From an uncultured Flavobacteriaceae bacterium (GTDB taxonomy: Bacteria; Bacteroidota; Bacteroidia; Flavobacteriales; Flavobacteriaceae), in NCBI GenBank assembly GCA_913045325.1, contig CAJWPZ010000001.1:124001-188000 (forward strand): a stretch of 64,000 nt of DNA. Reading direction: 5' to 3'. Made by a program: the position numbers and the translations under genes. The notes under the pieces are model-generated. The model did no database searches. It worked only from the letters and a program-made list of their open reading frames with translations, and was not told the origin of the DNA. Of the stretch, positions 37,828 to 46,493 are shown in pieces (the first letter of the stretch is position 1; each line of letters opens with the position of its first letter).

Positions 37828-38901
37828 ATGTTTAAAAAAATACCTCTTGTTTTTTGCCTTCTTTGTATCACTCTCTCATGCGGTGAGGATGACAACCAAA
37901 ATCAAGGGTACTCACCTACACCGGTAAACATAGCTGTTCCAGCCATTTTTTCGCAACTACTCCCTGCTCCAGAAATACCTGCCAATAACCAGCTAACACA
38001 AGAGGGAGTTGCCCTTGGAAGGGCTTTGTTTTATGAAAAAAATCTCTCTGCAGACAATAGTCTATCTTGTGCGGGATGTCATAAACCCAATCAAGGTTTT
38101 AGTGACCAGCGCAGATATAGCATAGGTATAGATGGTATTGCCGGGTTTAGAAACTCGATGCCTCTTGTTAACATTGCTTGGAACACAAACAATAAATTTA
38201 ATTGGGACGGCAGTGCCGATTCCTTAGAAGAGCAGGTTCTAGAACCTGTTGTAAATGAAATAGAAATGCACAACACATGGCCCAACGTTGAGCAGACACT
38301 GCAAAGTGACCCGAACTATCTCACTAAATTTGAACAGGCCTTTGGAACTACTACAATTTCTCAAGATCTGATCGCTAAAGCCCTTGCGCAGTTTATACGC
38401 ACACTGGTATCGGGAAATGCTAGGTTTGACAATTATCTTCTAGGACAAGCAACACTAACCCCATTAGAGCAGCAGGGGCTTGCTGTTTTTTTAGATGAAA
38501 ACCGCGGTGATTGTTTTCATTGCCATGGCAGCCCTAGCAATCCACTATGGACAGACAATGATTTTCATAACAATGGCCTAGATGAAAATTTTACAGACCT
38601 AGGCCTAGGAGATATCACTGGAGACCCAGCCCAATTTGGATTGTTTAAATCTCCCTCCTTGCGCAACCTAGCTTACACTGCTCCTTACATGCATGACGGC
38701 CGCTTTCAAACATTAGACCAAGTGATAGATCATTACAGTGAAGGGCTAATATTTAGCCCCACTATAGATCCTTTGATGAAAACAGTTGCCCAAGGTGGAG
38801 TGCAACTCACCCCGCAAGATAAAGCAGCCTTAAAAGCTTTTTTGTTAAGCCTCTCAGATCCATCTCTGGCAAATAACCCAGCATATCAAAACCCCAACTA
38901 A
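37828..38901 (+). CDS. MbnH-type di-heme cytochrome c peroxidase family protein
   Basis: 357 residues. Lipobox LSCGED at about residue 18. Two c-type heme sites are visible: CAGCH with a following GFSD at about residue 80, and CFHCH in the second half. The CCP/MauG family segments LGRALFYEKNLS, EQVLEPVVNEIEM and PYMHDGRFQTLDQVIDHY are present. By family knowledge, MbnH forms a high-valent bis-heme state and oxidises Trp in MbnP; peroxidase activity is the alternative. Last gene of the four-gene run. Confidence 0.9.
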   Translation: MFKKIPLVFCLLCITLSCGEDDNQNQGYSPTPVNIAVPAIFSQLLPAPEIPANNQLTQEGVALGRALFYEKNLSADNSLSCAGCHKPNQGFSDQRRYSIGIDGIAGFRNSMPLVNIAWNTNNKFNWDGSADSLEEQVLEPVVNEIEMHNTWPNVEQTLQSDPNYLTKFEQAFGTTTISQDLIAKALAQFIRTLVSGNARFDNYLLGQATLTPLEQQGLAVFLDENRGDCFHCHGSPSNPLWTDNDFHNNGLDENFTDLGLGDITGDPAQFGLFKSPSLRNLAYTAPYMHDGRFQTLDQVIDHYSEGLIFSPTIDPLMKTVAQGGVQLTPQDKAALKAFLLSLSDPSLANNPAYQNPN

Positions 38902-39018
38902 TCTAGTAAGTGCGCTTTAGGTCAAATCTGTCTTTGGCACAAGGTGTAGTTTGTTAAAGCCCTTATACCCTCATAGATTTTTAATATTTTTTAGGTATTA
39001 AAAAAGCGGTTAATATCG

Positions 39019-39026
39019 TATATTTG
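39019..39026 (+). promoter_or_regulatory. -7 element upstream of sufA
   Basis: TATATTTG matches TAnnTTTG, 28 bp before the sufA ATG. No good -33 TTTG is seen at the usual spacing, so activator dependence is possible. Confidence 0.45.
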
Positions 39027-39031
39027 TCCTC

Positions 39032-39053
39032 AAATTTAGATGAATTCTAATTT
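39032..39053 (+). promoter_or_regulatory. Candidate operator in the suf leader
   Basis: AAATTTAGA-tgaat-TCTAATTT is an inverted repeat with a single-base bulge that ends at the sufA start codon and lies just after the -7 element. Its form and place suggest a metal- or Fe-S-responsive repressor site; the regulator is not identifiable here. Confidence 0.4.
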
Positions 39054-39383
39054 ATGATAAAAGTAAGTGATACGGCGCGAAGCAAAATTTCGCAATTAAT
39101 GATAGAAGACGGCTTTAGCATCGATCAAGACTTTGTTCGCGTTGGTGTTAAAAGTGGTGGATGTTCTGGGTTATCTTACGAGCTAAATTTTGATGGTGTT
39201 ATTGGTGAGAATGACAAAGTGTTTGATCAGAACAACGTTAAGATTGCTGTAGATAAAAAGAGTTTTTTATACCTAGTGGGAACAACCCTAGAATATAGTG
39301 GAGGTTTAAACGGTAAAGGTTTTGTGTTTAACAACCCAAATGCAAATAGAACCTGTGGCTGTGGAGAATCATTCTCTTTATAA
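39054..39383 (+). CDS. sufA: A-type iron-sulfur carrier protein
   Basis: HesB/IscA/SufA-family scaffold or carrier, 109 residues. The three conserved cysteines are in VKSGGCSGLSYEL and the C-terminal NRTCGCGESFSL. First gene of the suf operon and 28 bp ahead of sufB. ErpA or IscA would be alternative names, but the context favours SufA. Confidence 0.93.
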   Translation: MIKVSDTARSKISQLMIEDGFSIDQDFVRVGVKSGGCSGLSYELNFDGVIGENDKVFDQNNVKIAVDKKSFLYLVGTTLEYSGGLNGKGFVFNNPNANRTCGCGESFSL

Positions 39384-39411
39384 TTTAAAAACTAAGAATT
39401 CATAAGTGCAT

Positions 39412-40860
39412 ATGAGTAAGTATACAGAAGACGATTTAAAAAAAGAACTGGAAACCAAAGAGTACGAGTATGGTTTTTATACAGACCTAGAGAGCGAAAC
39501 CTTCCCTATAGGACTCAACGAGGATATTGTACGGGCTATTTCAAAGAAAAAACAAGAGCCGCAGTGGATGACTAACTGGAGGCTAGAGGCTTTTAAAGTT
39601 TGGCAGTCTATGCAAGAGCCTGATTGGGCAAATGTAAATTACACTAAGCCAGATTTTCAGGCAATTGCATACTATTCTGCTCCTAAGGCTGTAGATCCTA
39701 ACAAAACATTAGACGATGTAGATCCAGAGCTGGTAGCGATGTACAAAAAGCTAGGGATATCTGTAGATGAGCAGAAAAAAATGAACAATGTCGCTATAGA
39801 CATTGTGGTAGATTCTGTTTCTGTTGCTACTACTTTCAAAAAAACACTTAGTGAAAAGGGAATCATTTTTATGAGTATTTCTGAAGCAATTAAAGAGCAT
39901 CCAGAACTTGTAAAAAAATATCTTGGAACCGTAGTACCTACCAAAGACAATTTCTACGCCGCTTTAAATAGTGCGGTGTTTAGTGATGGCTCGTTTTGTT
40001 ATATTCCAAAGGGGGTTAGATGCCCTATGGAATTGTCTACCTATTTTAGAATCAATCAAGCAGGAACAGGACAATTTGAAAGAACCCTTCTTATTGCAGA
40101 CCAAGGAAGCTACGTATCCTACCTAGAGGGTTGTACCGCGCCAAGTCGAGATGAAAACCAATTACATGCAGCTGTTGTAGAGCTTATTGCGCTAGATGAT
40201 GCAGAAATCAAATACTCTACAGTGCAAAACTGGTACCCTGGAAGCGCAGAAGGAAAAGGAGGCGTATACAACTTTGTAACCAAAAGAGGACTGTGCGAAA
40301 AAAATGCAAAAATATCCTGGACACAAGTGGAGACTGGTAGCGCCGTTACCTGGAAATATCCTAGTTGTATCTTAAAAGGAGACAATAGTATTGGAGAGTT
40401 TTACTCTATCGCGGTAACTAACAATTATCAGCAAGCAGATACGGGAACAAAAATGATTCATTTAGGTAAAAACACGCGTAGCACCATAATCAGTAAAGGT
40501 ATTTCGGCAGGGAAATCACAAAACAGCTATCGTGGTTTGGTAAAGATAAATGCAAGCGCAGAGAATGCTCGTAATTTTTCTCAGTGTGATTCTTTACTAA
40601 TGGGTAATGAATGTGGAGCGCATACATTTCCGTACATCGAGGTTAAAAATAAAACTGCCCAAATAGAGCACGAAGCAACTACAAGTAAAATTGGAGAAGA
40701 CCAGATATTTTATTGCAACCAGCGTGGGATTGACACAGAAAAGGCCATTGCACTTGTTGTAAATGGTTTTAGCAAAGAAGTACTAAACAAACTCCCGATG
40801 GAATTTGCAGTAGAGGCTCAAAAACTACTAGAAATAAGCCTAGAAGGCTCTGTTGGATAA
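39412..40860 (+). CDS. sufB: Fe-S cluster assembly scaffold subunit SufB
   Basis: Core scaffold of the SufBCD complex, 482 residues. SufB-specific segments are [41 protein letters not shown] and the C-terminal [21 protein letters not shown]. The start at ATG 39412 ([14 protein letters not shown]) fits the family; a GTG two codons upstream is less likely. It lies between sufA and a small lipoprotein gene. Confidence 0.96.
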   Translation: MSKYTEDDLKKELETKEYEYGFYTDLESETFPIGLNEDIVRAISKKKQEPQWMTNWRLEAFKVWQSMQEPDWANVNYTKPDFQAIAYYSAPKAVDPNKTLDDVDPELVAMYKKLGISVDEQKKMNNVAIDIVVDSVSVATTFKKTLSEKGIIFMSISEAIKEHPELVKKYLGTVVPTKDNFYAALNSAVFSDGSFCYIPKGVRCPMELSTYFRINQAGTGQFERTLLIADQGSYVSYLEGCTAPSRDENQLHAAVVELIALDDAEIKYSTVQNWYPGSAEGKGGVYNFVTKRGLCEKNAKISWTQVETGSAVTWKYPSCILKGDNSIGEFYSIAVTNNYQQADTGTKMIHLGKNTRSTIISKGISAGKSQNSYRGLVKINASAENARNFSQCDSLLMGNECGAHTFPYIEVKNKTAQIEHEATTSKIGEDQIFYCNQRGIDTEKAIALVVNGFSKEVLNKLPMEFAVEAQKLLEISLEGSVG

Positions 40861-40887
40861 GCCAAAAGAACTAACAAACAATATATT

Positions 40888-41316
40888 ATGAAAAAAATAA
40901 TTGTACTAATTACTCTATTTATAGGCCTTAGCGCTTGTAAAAATGATCAAAAATCAACCTTAGTCACCACAGAAAACTCAAACCTTGCGGTTTACAAAGG
41001 TGAGTTTATCTTCACAGACGGCGCTGCTGTTTTAAAAGGAAGTGACTTTATTTATGGGGTGGTTGTAGATGATAAGATGAAAGAATTGGCCGATAAGGTG
41101 GCGCCTGTAAAAAAAGATGTCTATGATATGGTTGCAGTAATTGTAACAGGAACATTAGCTCCAGGGCCTCAAGACAAAGAAACGTGGGGTGAGTTTTTAA
41201 CCATCATAGATATTGTACAAGTGAGCGCTAAGCCAGCACAGGCAGATGTTAAAATAAAAGAAGGTGACGCGGCAAATAAAACCGAAAAAGCCATTAAAAA
41301 AGTTGAAGAAAAATAA
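40888..41316 (+). CDS. Small lipoprotein in the suf operon (NlpE C-terminal OB-like)
   Basis: 142 residues. Signal and lipobox IGLSACKND at about residue 17, so an envelope lipoprotein. The middle (YKGEFIFTDGAAVLKGSDF ... VAVIVTGTLAPGPQDKE ... FLTIIDIVQV) resembles, by eye, the OB-fold C-terminal part of NlpE-like proteins, without the Cys-rich copper motif; I rate this as weak. The tail is Lys/Glu-rich. It starts 27 bp after sufB and its stop lies 1 bp before the sufC ATG, so it is translated as part of the suf operon. Role unknown. Confidence 0.75.
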   Translation: MKKIIVLITLFIGLSACKNDQKSTLVTTENSNLAVYKGEFIFTDGAAVLKGSDFIYGVVVDDKMKELADKVAPVKKDVYDMVAVIVTGTLAPGPQDKETWGEFLTIIDIVQVSAKPAQADVKIKEGDAANKTEKAIKKVEEK

Positions 41317-41317
41317 T

Positions 41318-42067
41318 ATGTTACAGATAAAAGATGTTTACGCAAGTGTGGAAGATAAAGACATCCTTAAGGGGATTTCTCTCTCAGTGAATGCAGGAGA
41401 AGTGCATGCTATAATGGGGCCCAACGGAGCTGGAAAAAGCACCTTGGCTTCTATTATTGCTGGTAAAGAAGAATTTGAGCTCACCAAAGGAGAAATAACT
41501 ATTGATGGAGAAGATATCACAGAGCTGGACGCAGAAGAAAGAGCACACAAAGGTGTTTTCCTTTCTTTTCAATACCCTGTTGAGATTCCTGGAGTTTCTG
41601 TTACAAACTTTATTAAAACTGCCATCAATGAGAACAGAAAGGCCAAAGGTCTTGAGGATATGCCGGCCAGTGAGATGTTAAAGAAGATTAAAGAAAAAGC
41701 AGATTTATTAGAAATAGACCGCAAATTCTTATCTAGATCTTTAAATGTAGGTTTTTCTGGAGGAGAGAAAAAACGTAATGAAATTTTCCAAATGGCCATG
41801 TTAGAGCCTAAGCTAGCCATTTTAGATGAGACAGACTCTGGACTTGATATTGACGCACTTAAAGTGGTTGCCAACGGAGTTAACAAATTAAAAAACAAAG
41901 ACAATGCAGTTATTGTCATTACACACTACCAAAGATTATTAGATTACATAGTTCCAGACTTTGTGCATGTAATAATGGATGGAAAAATAGTGAAATCTGG
42001 TACAAAGCAACTTGCTTATGAGTTGGAAGAAAAAGGATATGACTGGATAAAAGAGGAGTTAGTCTAA
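41318..42067 (+). CDS. sufC: Fe-S cluster assembly ATPase SufC
   Basis: ABC-type ATPase of the SufBCD complex, 249 residues. Walker A GPNGAGKSTL, a SufC-type ABC signature FSGGEKKRNE, Walker B LAILDETDSGLD and the switch His in VIVITHYQRLL. ATG 41318 (MLQIKDVYAS) is preferred; a longer frame from 41264 would overlap the lipoprotein gene. Confidence 0.96.
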   Translation: MLQIKDVYASVEDKDILKGISLSVNAGEVHAIMGPNGAGKSTLASIIAGKEEFELTKGEITIDGEDITELDAEERAHKGVFLSFQYPVEIPGVSVTNFIKTAINENRKAKGLEDMPASEMLKKIKEKADLLEIDRKFLSRSLNVGFSGGEKKRNEIFQMAMLEPKLAILDETDSGLDIDALKVVANGVNKLKNKDNAVIVITHYQRLLDYIVPDFVHVIMDGKIVKSGTKQLAYELEEKGYDWIKEELV

Positions 42068-42101
42068 CCCCTTAAGGCATCAAAAATTCTGAATTTAAAA
42101 A

Positions 42102-43415
42102 ATGAATTTAAAAGAAAAATTACAATCCTCATATCTTGCTTTTGAAGATCACTTGCAAGCAGACTCGCCATTACATGATGTGCGCACTAAGGCTATGAAG
42201 TCTTTTGAAGACAAGGGATTTCCGAGCAAAAAAGAAGAAGCATGGAAGTACACTTCTTTAAATGCATTATTGAGTAAAGATTATAGCATTTTTCCAAAAA
42301 ATGAAACTGCAATAGAGTTTAACGATGTTAAAAAGTATTTCTTAAATGATATAGACACCTATAAAGTTGTTTTTATAGACGGGGTTTACAGTTCTTTTCT
42401 ATCTCAAATCACTCATGATGTTATTGATGTTTGTTTGATGTCATCTGCGCTAAACAAGTCTAAATACAGCTCTATTATAGAGACCTATTTCAATAAAGCC
42501 GCTAACACTGATAGTTTAAGTTGTTTAAACACTGCCTTTGCTAAAGAAGGGGCCTATATTCGTATCCCAAAAAACAAAGAAGCTAAAAAACCCATTGAGA
42601 TTATAAACTTTGCTACAGGAACAGAAGCTGCTACCATGTTGCAGCCCCGTAATTTAATTATTGTAGAACAAAACGCACATGTTCAAATCATTGAGCGTCA
42701 CCAAAGTCTTAATAACAACCCGGTACTCACCAATAGTGTTACTGAGATTTTTTTAGAAAAAAGAGCTAATGTAGATTACTATAAGATCCAAAATGACACT
42801 CAAAACGCCTCTTTGATTGATAGCACCTTCATCCAGCAACAACGCGAGAGTATTTGTAGTGTTCATACCTTTTCTTTTGGTGGAAAATTAACCCGTAATA
42901 ACCTAAGCTTTAAACAACTTGGAGAGCGTTGTGATTCTATACTAAACGGAGTCACGATGATTGAAGACAAACAACATGTAGATCACAACACCCTTGTGCA
43001 TCATATTGCTGAAAACTGTGAAAGTCACCAAGATTACAAAGGAATTTTTGATGACAGTGCAACTGGGGTTTTTAACGGAAAAGTGTATGTTGAAAAGCAG
43101 GCTCAGAAACTAGATGCGTTCCAGAAAAACAATAATATTTTAATTTCCAACAAAGCAACAATAAACGCAAAGCCGCAGCTAGAAATTTTTGCAGATGATG
43201 TAAAATGCTCACATGGTTGTACCATTGGCCAACTAGACCCTGACGCAATGTTTTATTTGCGCTCTCGAGGTATCGCTGATAAAGAAGCTAGGGCGCTGCT
43301 TATATATGCTTTCGCAAATACTGTTTTGGAAAGTGTGAAAATTCCAGAATTAAAAGAAAGAATCAATAAATTAATTGCCAACAAGATGGGTGTTAATTTA
43401 GGCTTTGACCTTTAA
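42102..43415 (+). CDS. sufD: Fe-S cluster assembly protein SufD
   Basis: Scaffold partner of SufB, 437 residues. The N-terminal helical part has KEEAWKYTSLNALL, followed by the beta-helix core with FSFGGKLTRNNLSF, SHQDYKGIFDD and CSHGCTIGQLDPDAMFYLRSRGI. Lies between sufC and sufS. The 81 bp before sufS could contain an internal start site, but no strong consensus is visible. Confidence 0.95.
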   Translation: MNLKEKLQSSYLAFEDHLQADSPLHDVRTKAMKSFEDKGFPSKKEEAWKYTSLNALLSKDYSIFPKNETAIEFNDVKKYFLNDIDTYKVVFIDGVYSSFLSQITHDVIDVCLMSSALNKSKYSSIIETYFNKAANTDSLSCLNTAFAKEGAYIRIPKNKEAKKPIEIINFATGTEAATMLQPRNLIIVEQNAHVQIIERHQSLNNNPVLTNSVTEIFLEKRANVDYYKIQNDTQNASLIDSTFIQQQRESICSVHTFSFGGKLTRNNLSFKQLGERCDSILNGVTMIEDKQHVDHNTLVHHIAENCESHQDYKGIFDDSATGVFNGKVYVEKQAQKLDAFQKNNNILISNKATINAKPQLEIFADDVKCSHGCTIGQLDPDAMFYLRSRGIADKEARALLIYAFANTVLESVKIPELKERINKLIANKMGVNLGFDL

Positions 43416-43496
43416 ATTTATTGCTCCATTGATGCATTTTGTGCACTATTATAGTATAAAAAACAAAGGGTAACGTTAATTTCAATAAACGCATAT

Positions 43497-44711
43497 ATGT
43501 TTGATGTAACTGCTATAAGAAAAGATTTCCCTATACTTTCTAGAAAAGTAAATGGGAGACCGCTGGTGTATTTAGACAATGCAGCCACATCTCAAAAACC
43601 AAAGCAGGTTATTGATAGCATTGTAGATTACTATTCAAACTACAACGCAAACATTCACAGAGGGGTTCATGCCTTGTCTCAAGAAGCTACAGATGCCTAT
43701 GAGGCCTCTAGAAAAAAAATACAAACGCATTTTAGTATTGCAAAACCTCATGAGGTAATTTTCACCTCTGGAACTACCCACGGTATAAATATTGTAGCAC
43801 ATGGGTTTTCAAGCTTACTCTCTGCAAATGATGAAATTATTGTTTCACAATTAGAGCATCATTCAAATATTGTGCCCTGGCAAATGCTTTGCAAGGCTAC
43901 TGGAGCTGTATTAAAAGTAATCCCAATGAACCAAGAGGGCGGCCTAGATATGGACGCCTACCAGGAGTTGCTATGCTCAAAAACAAAACTAGTTTTTGTA
44001 AATCATATTTCAAATACCTTAGGTACTATAAACCCTATTGAGTTTATGACCCAAAAGGCGCACCAAGTAGGCGCTGCCATACTTATAGATGGCGCACAAT
44101 CTTGCTCGCACATAAGGCCAGATTTGGTTGCATTAGATTGTGATTTTTATGTTACTTCTGCACACAAAATGTGCGGCCCTACAGGTATTGGTATGTTGTA
44201 TGGTAAAGAAGCTTGGTTAGAAAAATTGCCGCCGTTTCAAGGGGGTGGAGAAATGATAGATCAAGTAACTTTTGAGCAAACAACCTACGCAGGACTGCCT
44301 CATAAGTTTGAAGCAGGAACACCAAATGTTTGTGGAGGTATTGCATTTGGAGCCGCCATTGATTATCTTAACGCCATAGGTTTTGATGCTATTGCAGCTC
44401 ATGAGGCTACGCTTTTAGAGTATGCTACAAAGAAATTATTGGCCATTGATGGGTTAAAAATTTACGGTACAACAAAAGAGAAAACATCTGTAATTTCTTT
44501 TAACATAGAGGGTATTCACCCCTATGATATTGGGACCATTGTTGATAAGCTAGGAGTTGCGGTTCGTACAGGGCAACACTGCACTCAGCCTATTATGGAT
44601 TTCTTTAATATATCTGGAACCGTAAGAGCGTCGTTTGCATTTTACAACACTATCCAGGAGATTGATATTTTCGTTGCAGCCGTTGAAAAAGCTAAAATGA
44701 TGCTATCATAA
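43497..44711 (+). CDS. sufS: Cysteine desulfurase SufS
   Basis: PLP enzyme releasing sulfur from cysteine for cluster assembly, 404 residues. Class V aminotransferase features are VYLDNAATSQKP, the SQLEHHSNIVPWQ segment, the PLP-binding Lys in VTSAHKMCGPTGIGMLYG and the catalytic Cys in AVRTGQHCTQPIMD. The RTGxHC form is that of group II (SufS) enzymes, consistent with the nearby SufE. Confidence 0.96.
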   Translation: MFDVTAIRKDFPILSRKVNGRPLVYLDNAATSQKPKQVIDSIVDYYSNYNANIHRGVHALSQEATDAYEASRKKIQTHFSIAKPHEVIFTSGTTHGINIVAHGFSSLLSANDEIIVSQLEHHSNIVPWQMLCKATGAVLKVIPMNQEGGLDMDAYQELLCSKTKLVFVNHISNTLGTINPIEFMTQKAHQVGAAILIDGAQSCSHIRPDLVALDCDFYVTSAHKMCGPTGIGMLYGKEAWLEKLPPFQGGGEMIDQVTFEQTTYAGLPHKFEAGTPNVCGGIAFGAAIDYLNAIGFDAIAAHEATLLEYATKKLLAIDGLKIYGTTKEKTSVISFNIEGIHPYDIGTIVDKLGVAVRTGQHCTQPIMDFFNISGTVRASFAFYNTIQEIDIFVAAVEKAKMMLS

Positions 44712-44721
44712 AAAAGTAGTT

Positions 44722-45144
44722 ATGAAAAAAATAGTCTTAACCAGCATCACACTTTGCTTTTTAATAGTTGGGTGTAATCAAACAAAAAAAGTAGTTGTAG
44801 ATACACCTAAAGCACTATTGTCTGGGATTTTTACTGTAATTACTATTTATGGCGAGGATATTTCTTCATCGGCTGTGCTGCAGTTTAACAAGGCAGATAA
44901 AAAAATATGGGGGAATGCTGGATGCAATGATTTTGCAGGAACATACACTCAAAATGCTGGCTCGTTAAATATAGGGCAACTTAGCTCAACAAAGGCGTAT
45001 TGTGAAGGAGCCATGAAAAATGAATATGCCATACAAAAGGTTTTAAGAAATGTGGGGTCATTTGATATTTCAAACGGAAACCTTACATTGTATTCAGTCA
45101 CAGAAAAAAAGCCACTGCTCACAGCTATTAAAAACAAAGAATAA
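44722..45144 (+). CDS. META-domain lipoprotein in the suf operon
   Basis: 140 residues. Lipobox FLIVGCNQT at about residue 14. The META/HslJ domain shows KKIWGNAGCNDFAGTYT, SLNIGQLSSTKAYCEG and a C-terminal NGNLTLYSV, the usual G-x-x-GCN-x-x-G-x-Y pattern. HslJ-type proteins are envelope stress-related; the role here is unknown. It starts 10 bp after sufS and ends 2 bp before sufE, so it is fully embedded in the operon. Confidence 0.88.
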   Translation: MKKIVLTSITLCFLIVGCNQTKKVVVDTPKALLSGIFTVITIYGEDISSSAVLQFNKADKKIWGNAGCNDFAGTYTQNAGSLNIGQLSSTKAYCEGAMKNEYAIQKVLRNVGSFDISNGNLTLYSVTEKKPLLTAIKNKE

Positions 45145-45146
45145 CT

Positions 45147-45572
45147 ATGACCATTAAAGCCATACAAGAAGAGCTAGTAGAAGAGTTTGCCATGTTTGAT
45201 GATTGGATGCAACGCTATGAGTATATGATAGATTTAGGAAAATCTTTACCCCTTATAGAGGAGCAAAACAAAACCGATGATAGGGTTATTAAAGGGTGTC
45301 AATCAAAAGTTTGGTTAGACGCAGAGCTCAAGGGAGATAAAATGGTTTTCTCTGCAGATAGCGATGCTATTATCACTAAGGGTATTATTGCTATTTTGAT
45401 AAGAACCTTTAACAACCAAACACCCACAGCAATTTTAAATTCAAACACAGATTTTATCGATCAAATTGGTCTAAAAGAGCATTTATCTGCCACAAGAGCA
45501 AATGGGCTAACCTCTATGATTAAGAAATTAAAATTGTATGCCACAGCATATCAAGCAAAATTAAATAGCTAG
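45147..45572 (+). CDS. sufE: Sulfur acceptor protein SufE
   Basis: Accepts persulfide sulfur from SufS and passes it to the scaffold. 141 residues, normal length. The active Cys sits in VIKGCQSKVWLDAEL at about residue 51; YEYMIDLGKSLP at the N-terminus and GLTSMIKKL at the C-terminus are typical. Directly coupled to the META lipoprotein gene. Confidence 0.95.
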   Translation: MTIKAIQEELVEEFAMFDDWMQRYEYMIDLGKSLPLIEEQNKTDDRVIKGCQSKVWLDAELKGDKMVFSADSDAIITKGIIAILIRTFNNQTPTAILNSNTDFIDQIGLKEHLSATRANGLTSMIKKLKLYATAYQAKLNS

Positions 45573-45613
45573 TTCTTTTTAAGTTATATTAAATTTATAA
45601 ATACAGTACCATT

Positions 45614-45940
45614 ATGGAAGATGAAACATTAGACACACAGGCACTAGGAGAAAAGATTGTAAAGGTCTTAAAGTCAATATATGATCCTGAGATCCCTGTA
45701 GATATTTATGAGTTAGGGCTTATTTATGATGTTTTTGTAAATGAAGATCATAATGTAAAGATTTTAATGACCCTTACCACTCCAAACTGTCCTGTTGCAG
45801 AAACGCTTCCTGTGGAGGTAGAAGACAAAGTGAAGTCTCTTAAAATTGTAAATGATGCAGAGGTAGAAATTACCTTTGATCCGCCATGGACACAAGATCT
45901 TATGAGCGAAGAGGCAAAGCTAGAATTGGGCATGCTATAA
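45614..45940 (+). CDS. SufT-like DUF59 (MIP18 family) protein
   Basis: 108 residues, one DUF59 domain: IYDPEIPVDIYELGLIYDV, LTTPNCPVAETLP (conserved Cys) and FDPPWTQDLMSEEAKLELG. Proteins of this type assist maturation of Fe-S enzymes and regularly lie in suf operons of Bacteroidota. It follows sufE by 41 bp and precedes DUF2480 by 10 bp. Confidence 0.92.
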   Translation: MEDETLDTQALGEKIVKVLKSIYDPEIPVDIYELGLIYDVFVNEDHNVKILMTLTTPNCPVAETLPVEVEDKVKSLKIVNDAEVEITFDPPWTQDLMSEEAKLELGML

Positions 45941-45950
45941 TTTTAGTTTC

Positions 45951-46454
45951 ATGGCAAAACAGATTGTAAATAGAGTCGCAAATAGCGTTTTAAAAACTAT
46001 AGATTTAGAGCAGCTATATCCAAAAGGTACTAGAGTTGCCTTTGATATTGCCCCTTGGCTACAAGAGGGTATTATACTTCGAGAAAAAGACTTTAGAGAA
46101 TCGGTTTCTACCCACCCGTGGGAGCAATATAAAAATCAGTATGTTTCCATCCACTGTAGTACAGAGGCTATTATTCCTGCATGGGCTTTTATGCTTGTTA
46201 GCACAAAACTAATACCCCACACCAAAAAAACAGTTATTGGATCACAACAAACCCTAGAAACAATTTTATTTGCTGAAGTTTTAAACGATCTAGATATTAG
46301 TGAATATAAAGATACTCCTGTTATCATTAAAGGGTGTGCAAACAAACCTATCCCAGGGGCAGCTTATGGAATGTTGATTTCAAAATTACAACCCATTGCA
46401 AAAAGTATTATGTATGGAGAGGCCTGTTCTTTTGTGCCTTTGTATAAAAATTAG
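45951..46454 (+). CDS. DUF2480 family protein
   Basis: 167 residues without signal peptide. The N-terminal IVNRVANSVLKTIDLE, FDIAPWLQEGIILREKDFR and the C-terminal IIKGCANKPIPGAAYGMLISK segments are what I recall of DUF2480, a Bacteroidota family of unknown function usually found at the end of suf operons. Cys and His residues near the ends could contact a metal, but this is not shown. An Fe-S-related role is inferred from position only. Confidence 0.85.
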   Translation: MAKQIVNRVANSVLKTIDLEQLYPKGTRVAFDIAPWLQEGIILREKDFRESVSTHPWEQYKNQYVSIHCSTEAIIPAWAFMLVSTKLIPHTKKTVIGSQQTLETILFAEVLNDLDISEYKDTPVIIKGCANKPIPGAAYGMLISKLQPIAKSIMYGEACSFVPLYKN

Positions 46455-46493
46455 CCTCGCTCAAAAATTGGCGTTTTTTTAAAAACAACTTTA

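Noticed and set aside
43416..43496. Separate promoter for sufS
   Set aside because: A TTTTG and a TATTATAGTATA dyad are present, but no TAnnTTTG element at correct spacing; co-transcription with sufABCD is simpler.
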